The translations under genes and the position numbers were made by a program. From positions 118,371 to 182,370 of the forward strand of contig NZ_CP132354.1 of NCBI RefSeq assembly GCF_030758455.1: 64,000 nucleotides of DNA. Direction: 5' to 3'. This document shows, piece after piece, positions 42,752 through 51,805 of the stretch; the stretch's first letter is position 1; the number at the start of each line of letters is the position of its first letter. This DNA comes from Erwinia pyri (lineage in GTDB: Bacteria; Pseudomonadota; Gammaproteobacteria; Enterobacterales; Enterobacteriaceae). Below the pieces are notes generated by a model. That model did no database searches. It worked only from the letters and a program-made list of their open reading frames with translations, and was not told where the DNA came from.

Positions 42752-45612
42752 GCAGTCAGCACCTCTCTCTTATCATTGTTTTCGGGCATCCCGGCCCCGT
42801 CAGCCGTCATCAGTCCACGCAGACGATCCAGTTTTTTCCCTACGAGAATAGCAGCATCCAGCTCGGAACAGTTATGTTTACGCATCAGCGCCTTACGTTC
42901 GGCTTTCTCTTCTTTCTCTGTCATTCCCAGCGCGAGGTAAAGGCTGGGCGGTACAGCGCGGAACAGCGCTTCAATTTTTTTCGAGAGCACCACGCCTTCG
43001 GTATAGCACCGTGAGAGCTTACTGGCGGAAAGCAACACGGCTTTTTGCTCTTCAGAAAGCGTCCGGAAACGGGCAATATCCTCCACCTCTTTTTTCGGCA
43101 TCGTCAGGCAGATCCACCATTCCGCCATGTTCAGCATCTTGCCAGCTGCGTTCGGGTAATCCTCCAGGTTCTGCGTGGCAAGCCACAGCCATGCGCCAAG
43201 CTTACGCCACATTTTGACCACTTTAGTCATATAGGGTGCGAGAAGTGGGTTAACCGTCACAACGTGCGCCTCATCCACGGTGAAAACGATATCGCGCTCA
43301 AGATACTGGTCGCGCTCGGCAATGTTGTTAATGGTGTTGGTCAGCGACACCATTGTCAGCGCCATCTGCGCCTCATATCCCTCCCGGGCAAGGTGCGCAA
43401 GGTCAATAAGGGTAACGTCAGCCTCAGGCCACAGTGAACCTTCCTGGTTGAAAAGCTCAGCTTCAAAGCTGCCCTGCTGCGTAAACATGCCCAGCGATTC
43501 AGCCATTTCCGCCGCTTTCGCCCGGCGGGTTTCATTACGCACCTGCCCGCTACTGTTTTCAGTCTCCAGCGAGATAGCGTTGAGGGCATTCTGCAGGTCG
43601 CCCGGCAGCATCTGGCGGTTTTCATCCAGGGTTTTACGTGCTGCCATGAGCAACGCTTCGCGGATCATCGCGCGGTCGGCGCGTTTCAGCGCGGCATCTT
43701 CCTTCGGATCACCACCGGTGATCATCATTCGGGCAGAAATTTCCATTTCCCCCAGAATGTCGCGCTTGCCGTTTTCATCATCATCGTCCGGGTCGTCTTC
43801 GATATCCGGCAGATCACTTTCATTGATCGCCGGGGCGGGCGCGTCGCTGTCAAACAGCTTATGCGCATCAGCAAAGGGCGGCAGCGATACGCCACTGCCG
43901 GGTTTGACACTGACTTTGTTAACCGTGAGGCCCAGACTTTCAAAGTAATCTGCGGTCAGCCCGAAGCTGTTGCCCGCCTCTGCAATGAACAGGCGCGGAC
44001 GGTGAACGGCCATCAGCTGGCAAAGCATCGAGCAGAGCGTGGCAGACTTCCCCGCCCCCGTCGGTCCGAACAGCAGCATGTGCGCATTCTGAGAGCGATC
44101 GTCCTTATTCAGCGGGTCAAAATCCAGTACATCACCGCCACGATTAAAGAAGCTGAATCCTGCATTACCGGTTCCGGTTTCACGACCTGTCACCGGCAGA
44201 AGCCCGGCAATGTGCTGGACCCACGTCAGGCGGGTATACCAGTTTTTCTTATCATGCTGCGGATTAAAGCCCATCGGCAAAGCACGTAGCCAAGTATTCA
44301 GCGGACCGGTTTCATGTTCAGGACGTACCGGCTGCAGTCCTTCGTTCAGCAATACGGTGCTTAGCTCGATGCGCTTACGGTTCATTTCGGGCATGTCTTT
44401 TGCCCGCAGGAAGAAGGTGATGGCCGCGCGGTAAAGTTTGTGCCGGCTGCCCAGCAGCTCCTTCACAGCCGTTACGTCCTGACGAACGCGGCCTGATTCG
44501 GTATTCTCGCCGATCGCGTTTTTCGCCAGACGGTTAAATTTCTCTTCCAGGGTGTCCTGAGGTTCGGCCACTATCGTCATGCAAAGCATGGTGCCCTCAG
44601 GAAACGTGTCCATCAGCGCATTTATTTTCTTCTCACCACGGCTTTTTTCGCCGGTCAGGGTGCCGGGTTCCGGCGGCTTGCGCAGCCGTTCAACGGAAAG
44701 GGCACAATGTGCCATGTTATCCAGCCACCACACGCCGTTTTCCACGTCTGAGCGCGGCGGAGTGAACAGCAGTGTTTCTGCAAAGTCATTCTCAGTGGGT
44801 ATCATTCCGGCAGGCGTGTCGCGGCTGTCCTGATAGGCGGTCGCGCGATAAAATGCCTCTCTGTCCATACCCTCAGGCGCAGGATTGAACATCCGCAACA
44901 GCCAGGAATGCACCTGCAGGCCGTTCTGGCGCGTGCAGTTGATGTTGACGCTGGAAAACGCGCTGCAGAGTCGGTCGCACGCCTGATGCAACATGCCGAT
45001 CGGGGACATTAAATCGCCGCTGTTTTTCGTGGCCCAGCGGTAAATCACCATGCGCGTGCGGCGCTGCTGGCCGCGCCACGGCTGGCCGGTAATGAGCTTA
45101 TCCTCAAAGAGCCCTTCAGGACGGGCAATCCCACGCATGTGCCGCTCAGTTTCCCTGAGCCACGCTTCCGTAAATTCACTGCCCTGCGCGTGCGGCTTGA
45201 CGTAACCGCGCAGACGGTCAAGGTAGGCGTCCACGTTATTTTCGTCCTGACAGTAGAACTGTACGATCCACGGATTATTCGCCAGATCGTCAAAGCTGTC
45301 CTGCAGCGCATCCTCCACCACGTCGCGGATTTTCTCCAGACGCTCGTCAGGACGGCCTTCGGTTGCCGCCGGCGTCACTTCAAAAACCGCACCCACGGAC
45401 AGGCCATCATCGAGCAGCAGGCACTGCTCCTCATCCAGAAACTCGGCCCACGGAAGAAAATCAACGATGGACGGATTGTGTGAATAGACGCGCTTTTCAT
45501 CCGCCTGTGACATTGCGCCCGGGCGGGTCACCGGCTCCGGAGCATCTCGCTCTGAAACGTCTGAAAGGTTAGCGGGTTTTGCTAATGATTTAGGCTTAAA
45601 CAGTCCAAACAT
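42748..45612 (-). CDS. conjugation ATPase, TIGR03744 family (TraC/VirB4-type)
   Basis: This 954-residue cytoplasmic ATPase powers pilus assembly and substrate transfer. The Walker A motif is LFGPTGAGKSATL near residue 490 and Walker B is IVFTVDEAHV near 785. The motif WLWLATQNLEDYP follows, as in VirB4/TraC enzymes. An acidic insert (DLPDIEDDPDDDDENGKRD) precedes Walker B and is seen in ICE-type members. Its ATG overlaps the stop of the lipoprotein gene (TAATG). It is the largest gene of the block. Confidence 0.93.
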   Translation of the reverse strand: MFGLFKPKSLAKPANLSDVSERDAPEPVTRPGAMSQADEKRVYSHNPSIVDFLPWAEFLDEEQCLLLDDGLSVGAVFEVTPAATEGRPDERLEKIRDVVEDALQDSFDDLANNPWIVQFYCQDENNVDAYLDRLRGYVKPHAQGSEFTEAWLRETERHMRGIARPEGLFEDKLITGQPWRGQQRRTRMVIYRWATKNSGDLMSPIGMLHQACDRLCSAFSSVNINCTRQNGLQVHSWLLRMFNPAPEGMDREAFYRATAYQDSRDTPAGMIPTENDFAETLLFTPPRSDVENGVWWLDNMAHCALSVERLRKPPEPGTLTGEKSRGEKKINALMDTFPEGTMLCMTIVAEPQDTLEEKFNRLAKNAIGENTESGRVRQDVTAVKELLGSRHKLYRAAITFFLRAKDMPEMNRKRIELSTVLLNEGLQPVRPEHETGPLNTWLRALPMGFNPQHDKKNWYTRLTWVQHIAGLLPVTGRETGTGNAGFSFFNRGGDVLDFDPLNKDDRSQNAHMLLFGPTGAGKSATLCSMLCQLMAVHRPRLFIAEAGNSFGLTADYFESLGLTVNKVSVKPGSGVSLPPFADAHKLFDSDAPAPAINESDLPDIEDDPDDDDENGKRDILGEMEISARMMITGGDPKEDAALKRADRAMIREALLMAARKTLDENRQMLPGDLQNALNAISLETENSSGQVRNETRRAKAAEMAESLGMFTQQGSFEAELFNQEGSLWPEADVTLIDLAHLAREGYEAQMALTMVSLTNTINNIAERDQYLERDIVFTVDEAHVVTVNPLLAPYMTKVVKMWRKLGAWLWLATQNLEDYPNAAGKMLNMAEWWICLTMPKKEVEDIARFRTLSEEQKAVLLSASKLSRCYTEGVVLSKKIEALFRAVPPSLYLALGMTEKEEKAERKALMRKHNCSELDAAILVGKKLDRLRGLMTADGAGMPENNDKREVLTA

Positions 45613-46028
45613 TACAGCGCCTCCGTGCGTTCGCCAGGCATCGCGTACTGCGTCTGGTCATAGAAGGGGAACACGGTGCTGTAACCGGGCACGGGCGTAT
45701 TCCCCTGTGCCAGATGCGGGAATACGAACATCACCATGTCAGGGTTGGGCAGGCGCGGGAACTGCTGGCTGATCTCAGATTCCTGCGTGCGGCTGTAGCT
45801 GCGATCGTCACTGAGTGCGGCCTGCTGCTCGCTGTCCGAAAGCCCACGGCGCAGCGTGCTGCGGGCTTCACTGCCGCGTGAGGCACCAGATTTCCCGTCC
45901 GTGCCTTTCCACAGCTCCAGCATGTTGCTGTTGCCCGGCGGCAGCATTTCATCTTTGTTTGTGGAGCAGCCGGCCAGCGTGCTGGCTGCAATAATCATGA
46001 AAATACCGAATTTTGCCGTAATACTCAT
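45612..46028 (-). CDS. conjugation lipoprotein, TIGR03751 family
   Basis: This 138-residue protein has a lipobox (MIIAASTLAGCS), so Cys about 20 residues in becomes the lipidated N-terminus. LPPGNSNMLELWKG and FVFPHLAQGNTPVPGYSTVFPFYDQTQYAMPGE are family marks. I start at 46028 because GGAG lies 7 bases before it; the Met at 46034 is too close. It likely acts like VirB7/TraV in the outer-membrane core. Confidence 0.9.
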   Translation of the reverse strand: MSITAKFGIFMIIAASTLAGCSTNKDEMLPPGNSNMLELWKGTDGKSGASRGSEARSTLRRGLSDSEQQAALSDDRSYSRTQESEISQQFPRLPNPDMVMFVFPHLAQGNTPVPGYSTVFPFYDQTQYAMPGERTEAL

Positions 46029-46039
46029 GGTCATTCTCC

Positions 46040-47575
46040 TCAGTCCAGTCCGCCGGTTCTGCCGTCTTCACCAGGCATGGTGAAGTCATAACGGACGCGC
46101 CGCCCTTTATTTTCGTAATCGATCGCCAGTTCGCGGGTAATGTGTACGGCGAGTTTTGCCCCGGGCTGCACGTAAATAGCATCAAAAGTCTGCCCGTAGC
46201 GCTGTTTGACCCACTCGATGATTTCATCTGAGCTGCCCGAAATAGCCTTACCTAAAACGGCCTGTCCCGCGTCGCCGGTCAGGGTTGAGGTAACGCCACC
46301 GTAGGCGTTGGTCTGGCTGGTCTGCTGATTCTGACCGATTGCGTCTCCCGCTGCGCCCGCCGCGCCCAGCAAACCAATCGTTGGCAGATAGCTTGAAGCG
46401 TTTGATTTGCGCGTACCGGAGATACACGGGATCCCGTTTTCATCTGAAATCCAGCCGATGCCGCCACTTGTGCCGGTCTCTTTCCCGCCGTTCTGGTTGC
46501 CGCTATTGCCGCCTTTGCCGCTGCGGTCCGGTTTCGGCAGCGTACGCACGGTGCCGTCGGTGAAAACAAACGTGACGCTGTTGACCTGACCACGCACGCA
46601 GGACAGGGTCCAGTCGCCGGAGGTGGTGCCGGAAACAATAGCCCCCTCAACGTCGGGCAGTTCGATGCCGTTGGCCGTCAGGTTGGCTTTGCCAATGAGC
46701 ACTTTAAAGGGATACGGATCGGTAACCGTGCCATTGATCGGCACGCGTCCGAGCAGCGCCGTCATCGCGCGGCTGCCAATCAGCGTGGAGTTCTCCGGCA
46801 GCGTATAAACCGGTTTGGCTTCCTCTTCTCCACCTTTTTCAGACGTAGAGCCCTTAACCTGCTGCTCATAGCTGCCTTTTTGCTTCGTCAGGGCATTTTC
46901 GCTGAGGAACGACGTCGGGAATTTAGCTTCACCGGCGCTGCTGGCCGACGCGCTATTATTCTGTGATGAAGAAGTGGACGGGCTGTCCTGCGGTGTGACC
47001 CACATCAGGCCATCACTGCCGGAAGTCGGGGAATTTCCGCCGCCGCCACTCATGCCGTCGAGGCCCAGACCCAGTGGAATATCGCCGTCCTGGCCTTTCG
47101 CCTTGTCGGCAATACCCTTACCGGCATTCTGCAGTTTATTCGTCAGCTCGTTGATTTTTGAGGTCAGGACGTTCTGCTGCTGACGCATCTGATTCTCACG
47201 CGCGTGATAGCTTTTCTCCACGCCCTGAACTGCTTCATTGACCTGGCCTGAAACGTTGGTGTTGTGCTCGCGCAGCTTTTCATTCTCGTCCAGCAGTCTG
47301 GTATTTTGCTTATTCAGAGAGTCCTGCTGCTGACGGACAGCGTGAAGCGAGCCCACTATCGTTTTCAGCGTATCCTGCGGCGTGTCGCCCTCAATGCCGA
47401 GCGCCTTGAGCTCCTGCGGTGACAGATTTTTCAGTGCGCCGTCTGTCTGCGCGTGTGCAGCCTGCGCGGCGGGCTCCTGCGGTTTGCTGTTATAGCTTTT
47501 CACCGCAATGAATCCGCCGCCAACCAGAATGGCCGGAACCAGCACTTTAACCAGCCCGTTTGACTTAATTTTCAT
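46040..47575 (-). CDS. conjugation protein, TIGR03752 family (TraB/VirB10-like)
   Basis: This 511-residue protein has one N-terminal membrane anchor (VLVPAILVGGGFIAVKSY), a coiled coil with many Gln/Asn (residues 75-150), a Ser-rich linker, and a C-terminal TrbI/VirB10-like domain (VYTLPENSTLIGSRAMTALLGRVP, then LIGKANLTANGIELPDVEGAIVSG). It would span the periplasm and link the inner- and outer-membrane parts. Its start overlaps the end of the TIGR03749 gene by 11 bp. Confidence 0.92.
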   Translation of the reverse strand: MKIKSNGLVKVLVPAILVGGGFIAVKSYNSKPQEPAAQAAHAQTDGALKNLSPQELKALGIEGDTPQDTLKTIVGSLHAVRQQQDSLNKQNTRLLDENEKLREHNTNVSGQVNEAVQGVEKSYHARENQMRQQQNVLTSKINELTNKLQNAGKGIADKAKGQDGDIPLGLGLDGMSGGGGNSPTSGSDGLMWVTPQDSPSTSSSQNNSASASSAGEAKFPTSFLSENALTKQKGSYEQQVKGSTSEKGGEEEAKPVYTLPENSTLIGSRAMTALLGRVPINGTVTDPYPFKVLIGKANLTANGIELPDVEGAIVSGTTSGDWTLSCVRGQVNSVTFVFTDGTVRTLPKPDRSGKGGNSGNQNGGKETGTSGGIGWISDENGIPCISGTRKSNASSYLPTIGLLGAAGAAGDAIGQNQQTSQTNAYGGVTSTLTGDAGQAVLGKAISGSSDEIIEWVKQRYGQTFDAIYVQPGAKLAVHITRELAIDYENKGRRVRYDFTMPGEDGRTGGLD

Positions 47576-48482
47576 AGCGGATCACCTTCTGGGCAGCGCG
47601 GGAAGTGGCTTTACGGGCAATCGAGGGCTCGCGCACAAATGCTTCATCGGGGCGGCCGGACGTGACCAGGTAAAGCGTGGTGGTATCTTCCGGCGTGCCA
47701 GCGGCACCCAGCCAGCGATGCTGAAAGGTGGCCGTCACAAACTGGCCCTGCAGTTCGCGCGGGTCGAGAACCACTTTCTGTGACGAGCTGTTTCGGATCC
47801 TGAGCGCTACCACGGTGCGTCCGACCACACCCCAGCCGGCTACGGGTGACACCGTCACGGGAGCCGACGGATATAACGTTGTGATACGTGATGGAAGATG
47901 TGGATTCACCGGGTGAACACCCGGCACGGCTTCAACGGTACGCACCGGTGCATACAGATTCTGGGCTGCGTAACGCGTCAGCAGCACCGGAATGGGAGCT
48001 TTATAACTGACTTTTTTACGCTTCGTCTGCTGACTGCCGGCATCAGCACTGGATTTTTGGCCTGCACCTTCGGTCGCGCTGCTGAGCGTGCTGACGTCTC
48101 CGCTGTAAACGATTTTGACCGGTTCAGCTGATGCAGTTGCGGTTGTACGAACGTCCAGCAGGATCACTTCGCCACTTTCCATGTCCTGCAGCTGCAGGCG
48201 GGTCTGGGGGAAATCGCCGTCAGCTTTGAGATACACCGCACCGCCGGTACTTTGCACGCGCAGCTTGCCATTCAGCGCCGGTGGAAAACCCACGCGCACG
48301 TTTTTATCAACAAAGATCACGCGCTCCTGACCCGTTTTAAGCGGTATCTGCAGCGGAACGCGTTCCCATTTCATCAGTTCATCCGCATGTGCCTGAGAGG
48401 AATCCATCATGATGGCCGGCAGCAGGGACAGTGATAAAGCAATCAGGCATGCGCGGGAGCCTGAGGTATATGATGGGTTCAT
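47565..48482 (-). CDS. conjugation protein, TIGR03749 family (TraK-like)
   Basis: This 305-residue exported protein begins with a signal peptide (LIALSLSLLPAIMMDSSQAHA). MKWERVPLQIPLKTGQERVIFVDKNVRVGFPPAL matches the TraK/VirB9-like secretin-side domain. The C-terminus (ALRIRNSSSQKVVLDPRELQG) is the second beta domain. It is coupled to the TIGR03746 gene by TGATG and is probably part of the outer-membrane core. Confidence 0.9.
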   Translation of the reverse strand: MNPSYTSGSRACLIALSLSLLPAIMMDSSQAHADELMKWERVPLQIPLKTGQERVIFVDKNVRVGFPPALNGKLRVQSTGGAVYLKADGDFPQTRLQLQDMESGEVILLDVRTTATASAEPVKIVYSGDVSTLSSATEGAGQKSSADAGSQQTKRKKVSYKAPIPVLLTRYAAQNLYAPVRTVEAVPGVHPVNPHLPSRITTLYPSAPVTVSPVAGWGVVGRTVVALRIRNSSSQKVVLDPRELQGQFVTATFQHRWLGAAGTPEDTTTLYLVTSGRPDEAFVREPSIARKATSRAAQKVIRYEN

Positions 48483-49138
48483 CAGAACATCCCCTTATTC
48501 TTGGGTTTTGGCGCTTCTGGCGCAGCAGACAGACGCTGCGGAATACCGTCATAACAATCCAGTGCCATGCCAAACGGATTTGTTTCAGAATCGCCGTCCC
48601 AGCGCACAACTTTCAGCGGGTAACGCACCATGGCGCGTTTTACCGGCTCGGTGAGGTAATATTCGTCAGCAACCAGATCGAGTTTTACCACCCAGTTATC
48701 GCGATCGATAACCTTCACGCTTTCGCCTGAATAACCACGGCCGGGAATTTCGTAAACGACGCGGACGCGATCGGTAAGCTCATTTTTATCGCCGCGCACC
48801 TTTGCATCCTCCTCAAGAAACGCCTTGCATTGGGGTGTCAGATAGGCTGAAAGCGACTGTATACGCGCGGGATAATCCACTTTGCCGTTTTTAGGCCAGG
48901 CGTTGAGCTGCTGAAAGATGTAATACGAAAAACCGTATACGGTTGGAGGCGGGATTTCCCACCAGGGGCGCGTGCTGCCTTTGCGCAGGTCAGGCGGATT
49001 ATGGATGGTCAGCTTTTCAGGCGCTCGCATCCAGCCGCACATCGCGGTAACCAGTAACAGAAGCAACACTACGCAGGCCGCCCGCAGGGTAAAAATATGC
49101 TGATCGCGGCCCTTAACCGCGTGGCGAAAACGACTCAT
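48482..49138 (-). CDS. conjugation protein, TIGR03746 family (TraE/VirB5/8-like)
   Basis: This 218-residue protein has an N-terminal anchor (LRAACVVLLLLLVTAMCGWM) then a periplasmic domain with RPWWEIPPPTVYGFSYYIFQQLNAW and QSLSAYLTPQCKAFLEED. The layout fits TraE/VirB8-type proteins. It overlaps neighbours by ATGA on its upstream side and TGATG downstream. Confidence 0.9.
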   Translation of the reverse strand: MSRFRHAVKGRDQHIFTLRAACVVLLLLLVTAMCGWMRAPEKLTIHNPPDLRKGSTRPWWEIPPPTVYGFSYYIFQQLNAWPKNGKVDYPARIQSLSAYLTPQCKAFLEEDAKVRGDKNELTDRVRVVYEIPGRGYSGESVKVIDRDNWVVKLDLVADEYYLTEPVKRAMVRYPLKVVRWDGDSETNPFGMALDCYDGIPQRLSAAPEAPKPKNKGMF

Positions 49139-49500
49139 TTTGTACTCCTGGAGTTCTTGCTGCGTCGCAGGGACCAGCCCCGCGAATCAATAATTAATCT
49201 GGGATCGCCCAGCCCCATGCGGCGTTTTTTCAAATCAAACCGCTGCCAGAGAAACGTATCGGGTTTGCCTCGTTTCTTGCTGGCAAGCCATTTGCCGCCA
49301 AAGGCAATGAGTACAAGCGGGAAAAGCAGCGTGCCGGTTGGAATAGCAAGCCAGCCGAAAACAAAAGCGAAGGGCAAAGACAGCACGAAACCGGATAACG
49401 CGCCAATCAGCGCCGCCAGCCCTAACTCGGGGGTGGTAAACCCCCGAAATACCACTGGCTCAGCGTTCAGGCGATCCGGTAAAAATCTGATGGTCGCCAT
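49135..49500 (-). CDS. conjugation protein, TIGR03750 family (TraL-like)
   Basis: This 121-residue inner-membrane protein starts MATIRFLPDRLNAEPVVFRG, the family's typical opening, and has two hydrophobic spans (LGLAALIGALSGFVLSLPFAFVF and IPTGTLLFPLVLIAFGG). I start at 49500, since the ORF's earlier Met at 49632 lies inside the pilin-like gene. GAGGAA lies upstream. It ends with a ATGA overlap to the TIGR03746 gene. Confidence 0.9.
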   Translation of the reverse strand: MATIRFLPDRLNAEPVVFRGFTTPELGLAALIGALSGFVLSLPFAFVFGWLAIPTGTLLFPLVLIAFGGKWLASKKRGKPDTFLWQRFDLKKRRMGLGDPRLIIDSRGWSLRRSKNSRSTK

Positions 49501-49513
49501 AGTGATGTGTTCC

Positions 49514-49915
49514 TCAGGCGATAATTTCTGCAGACTTGCCCAGCAGCCAGATAACAGCAACCAACATGACCACACCGACAACGACGATGGAGCCGAACTT
49601 GGTCCAGGTCGCGCGGTCATTACGAACTTCACCGAACGTTACCAGGCTTGCTTCAGCAACTTTGAAGAAGGCGAATCCACACACGACCAGACCACCGAGA
49701 ATCAGCCCGTCCTGCAGGTGACCACTCAGTGTGCCCATCAGACCAGTACCCGTTCCGCTTGATGTTGGGCCTTCGACGGTTGGCAGGTCGGCCAAAGCCG
49801 GTTTGGCAGCCATGGCGCTCAGCAGGCCAGCTGTCAGAATACGAGCCCATACGGATTTAGCTTTAGCCTGAGCGTTAACGGTCACGCGGGTTACTGCAGA
49901 TACAAATTTAGACAT
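49514..49915 (-). CDS. putative pilin / TIGR03745 family membrane protein
   Basis: This 133-residue protein has a long leader ending in ALA (SAMAAKPALADLP) and two hydrophobic spans (LILGGLVVCGFAFFKVAEA and FGSIVVVGVVMLVAVIWLL) in the mature part, the layout of TraA/VirB2-type pilins. In GI-type systems this is the likely major pilin. AAAGGTG precedes the start. Gene position, second after the RAQPRD gene, agrees. Confidence 0.88.
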   Translation of the reverse strand: MSKFVSAVTRVTVNAQAKAKSVWARILTAGLLSAMAAKPALADLPTVEGPTSSGTGTGLMGTLSGHLQDGLILGGLVVCGFAFFKVAEASLVTFGEVRNDRATWTKFGSIVVVGVVMLVAVIWLLGKSAEIIA

Positions 49916-49946
49916 GATTTCACCTTTAAAAAGAGTTGGTTAAGGG

Positions 49947-50189
49947 TTAACTGCAAAACATCCAGATACTTACGACTAACAATAAAACGGTGCGAACAGC
50001 GGCTCTGCCCATCGCGGCTTCCTTCAGGCGCTGATTGGTCCAGCCTGAATAAACATCAACGATTGCCCATGCTGCCCAGAAGAAAAGAAAACCGATCAGC
50101 AGCGCGAGACAGACCAGGTGCAGCAGATTCGGCTCCACATTTCCGGAAGCCGCTTTAAAAGCGGCTTCCTGTGCAGCGGTCATCGCCAT
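49947..50189 (-). CDS. conjugation membrane protein, TIGR03758 family
   Basis: This 80-residue protein has two hydrophobic spans (LLHLVCLALLIGFLFFWAAWA and AAVRTVLLLVVSIWMF). It begins MAMTAAQEAAFKAASG, typical of the family, and overlaps the RAQPRD stop. It is possibly a minor pilin-like or assembly component. Confidence 0.88.
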   Translation of the reverse strand: MAMTAAQEAAFKAASGNVEPNLLHLVCLALLIGFLFFWAAWAIVDVYSGWTNQRLKEAAMGRAAVRTVLLLVVSIWMFCS

Positions 50190-50512
50190 CAGGGACGCTC
50201 CCGGCGATAATTCCCCGCCACGCCAGACAAATCTCGCGGCTGAGCACGCGTTGGTTCCAGATAGCGATCGATGCCAGCGCTGATGGTCTTCAGGTCAGAA
50301 TTTGCACGCTGATAATCGAAGAAATAGCGGCCACGCTCTGACGGATCAGCCTGGACTGCGGCAACACGCGCCCGCTCCAGCGACACCTGTACCTGAACGA
50401 TCATCCGCTGCGCGGATGCAAGCTCGTCTTTCTCAGATGCAGACGCGGGAGAGGTCAGGCCCAGCACACCGCCGCATAACAAAAGTCGTGTTGCCGGACG
50501 AAAAGATTTCAT
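50189..50512 (-). CDS. ICE RAQPRD-family protein
   Basis: This 107-residue exported protein contains the motif RAQPRD that names the family, in DRYLEPTRAQPRDLSGVAGNY near the C-terminus. A signal peptide (LLLCGGVLGLTSPASA) is followed by a helical stretch with many Glu/Arg/Gln. I start at 50512 (MKSFRPATR) after GGGGG; an in-frame Met at 50557 lacks a ribosome site. It is the first gene of the leftward transfer operon. Confidence 0.92.
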   Translation of the reverse strand: MKSFRPATRLLLCGGVLGLTSPASASEKDELASAQRMIVQVQVSLERARVAAVQADPSERGRYFFDYQRANSDLKTISAGIDRYLEPTRAQPRDLSGVAGNYRRERP

Positions 50513-50566
50513 ATGCACCCCCAGTGGTTGTTGTGTGGGGTAAGCATGCGAAATCACGCTGATAAG

Positions 50567-50603
50567 TTCAGCCGTTAACTCTTTTTGGAAAAATGAAAAT
50601 TTA
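50567..50603. promoter_or_regulatory. second copy of the transfer-operon upstream element
   Basis: TTCAGCCGTTAACTCTTTTTG starts this 37-bp stretch, matching 41098-41134. It lies 55 bp upstream of the RAQPRD start, the same distance as the other copy from its gene. Confidence 0.6.
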
Positions 50604-51007
50604 AAGACCAGCGCGAATGCCGGGTTGAATGGGTTTAGAATATATTGTGTGTTGTAACTAAAATGATTGACTGGCGCACCGCTATACGGCTTACCTGCTG
50701 ATGGCAGACACCTGAAAACAAGTTTCAGATGTCTCCGCCCAGCTCTGAAATAACACGACTAAATTGATAAATTTTTTTCCGGCGCAGTAAATAAATGGGA
50801 GGCTACTTATAATGCCTGCAGTAAAGTGCGTTGGTATCATCGCGGTGAATGCAAGAGAGCAAATGCGAGCGATGAGATAGGGGGCCGCTTGGAAAACGGA
50901 AAACATCCTACGCTAAGCCTGTGTCTTAAGCAGGTATGACGGGCCGCTTTGTGCCAAGAGCAGACATTGTAAAAAAAGAGGTCCATTCGGCTTGCTTTAT
51001 AATCCTT
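50604..51007. other. gap between transfer block and qat operon, with a GTCCGC-type repeat
   Basis: No gene is supported. At 50941-50968 lies GGGCCGCTTTGTGCCAAGAG then CAGACATT, a member of the repeat family at 4548, 10221 and 57593. In complete GI-type clusters, traD and TIGR03747 genes stand at this place; their absence marks a break point. Confidence 0.5.
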
Positions 51008-51805
51008 TCAGATCTGAGGCTTTTGTACGCGAAGCACGCTGCTTGTCACTAGGGTGCGAAGATTATGGAGAATTTTCACGGCGGCATCCGCATCAGATTG
51101 CTGGTGCACAAGCGCAATTTCATGCACCGTTCGCGGCACATCGCGTGGGCGTACCATTTTTTCTTCATGAAGCACAAATGGTCCGTCTGTCTCCGTCAGG
51201 ATGCGATCAAAAGGCAACAGGGAAACCAGTTTGCGATGTCTGGGAGACCGCATCATCTCTTCGTTCACAGAGAAGTAACATCCAAGCTCCACCGCCCGGC
51301 GCGCCTCGGAAACACTTCCAGTGAACCAATGCAGGACAGCTTTGCAGTTTTCCGTGATTCTGGTGTTTTCCAGATGCCCCAGGACTCTGCCCGCAGCACG
51401 AACGCTATGAATACTCAGGATCTTATCACCCTGCTCAGTACAGGCGTGCAGAATACGCGTAAATACCCGCTCTTGAGCCTCAAAGTTGCGATAAAAGCGC
51501 GGGCCAGCATCCAGCCCGATTTTCCCCACGTAACGAGCGGAAGGAAGATAGCGCTCCAGCAACGTTATCTCCTTCTCACGTTCAGCAATCAACTGGGGAT
51601 GAAGACCGAGTGCGGCGCGAACGTGAGAAGAGTCGGCCGTTAATTCGCGATTCCGCATCCACGCCTTGGGCGTGGTTGTCACTGCCAGAGTGGCGACACG
51701 TGCCCGGTCACATTCACGGATAAGTTCAGCATGGTCCGGGTATAGATCAAGATGACAGTGAAAATCGACCCATTGAGGAACCAATTTCTGTTCTGCGGAT
51801 GTCAT
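51008..51805 (-). CDS. qatD: QatD, TatD-family nuclease of the Qat defence system
   Basis: This 265-residue TatD-type metal-dependent DNase has the HxH metal motif in VDFHCHLDLYPD and further family marks (GLHPQLI, VGKIGLDAGPRFY, ILSIHSVRAAG, then LTETDGPF). It is the fourth gene of qatABCD and overlaps qatC by ATGA. In Qat systems TatD is an essential component of phage defence; its target in the system is not known. Confidence 0.92.
   Translation of the reverse strand: MTSAEQKLVPQWVDFHCHLDLYPDHAELIRECDRARVATLAVTTTPKAWMRNRELTADSSHVRAALGLHPQLIAEREKEITLLERYLPSARYVGKIGLDAGPRFYRNFEAQERVFTRILHACTEQGDKILSIHSVRAAGRVLGHLENTRITENCKAVLHWFTGSVSEARRAVELGCYFSVNEEMMRSPRHRKLVSLLPFDRILTETDGPFVLHEEKMVRPRDVPRTVHEIALVHQQSDADAAVKILHNLRTLVTSSVLRVQKPQI

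Noticed and set aside
43280..43948. 222-residue plus-strand ORF inside the ATPase gene
   Set aside because: Antisense shadow of the TIGR03744 ATPase; biased composition and no start signal.
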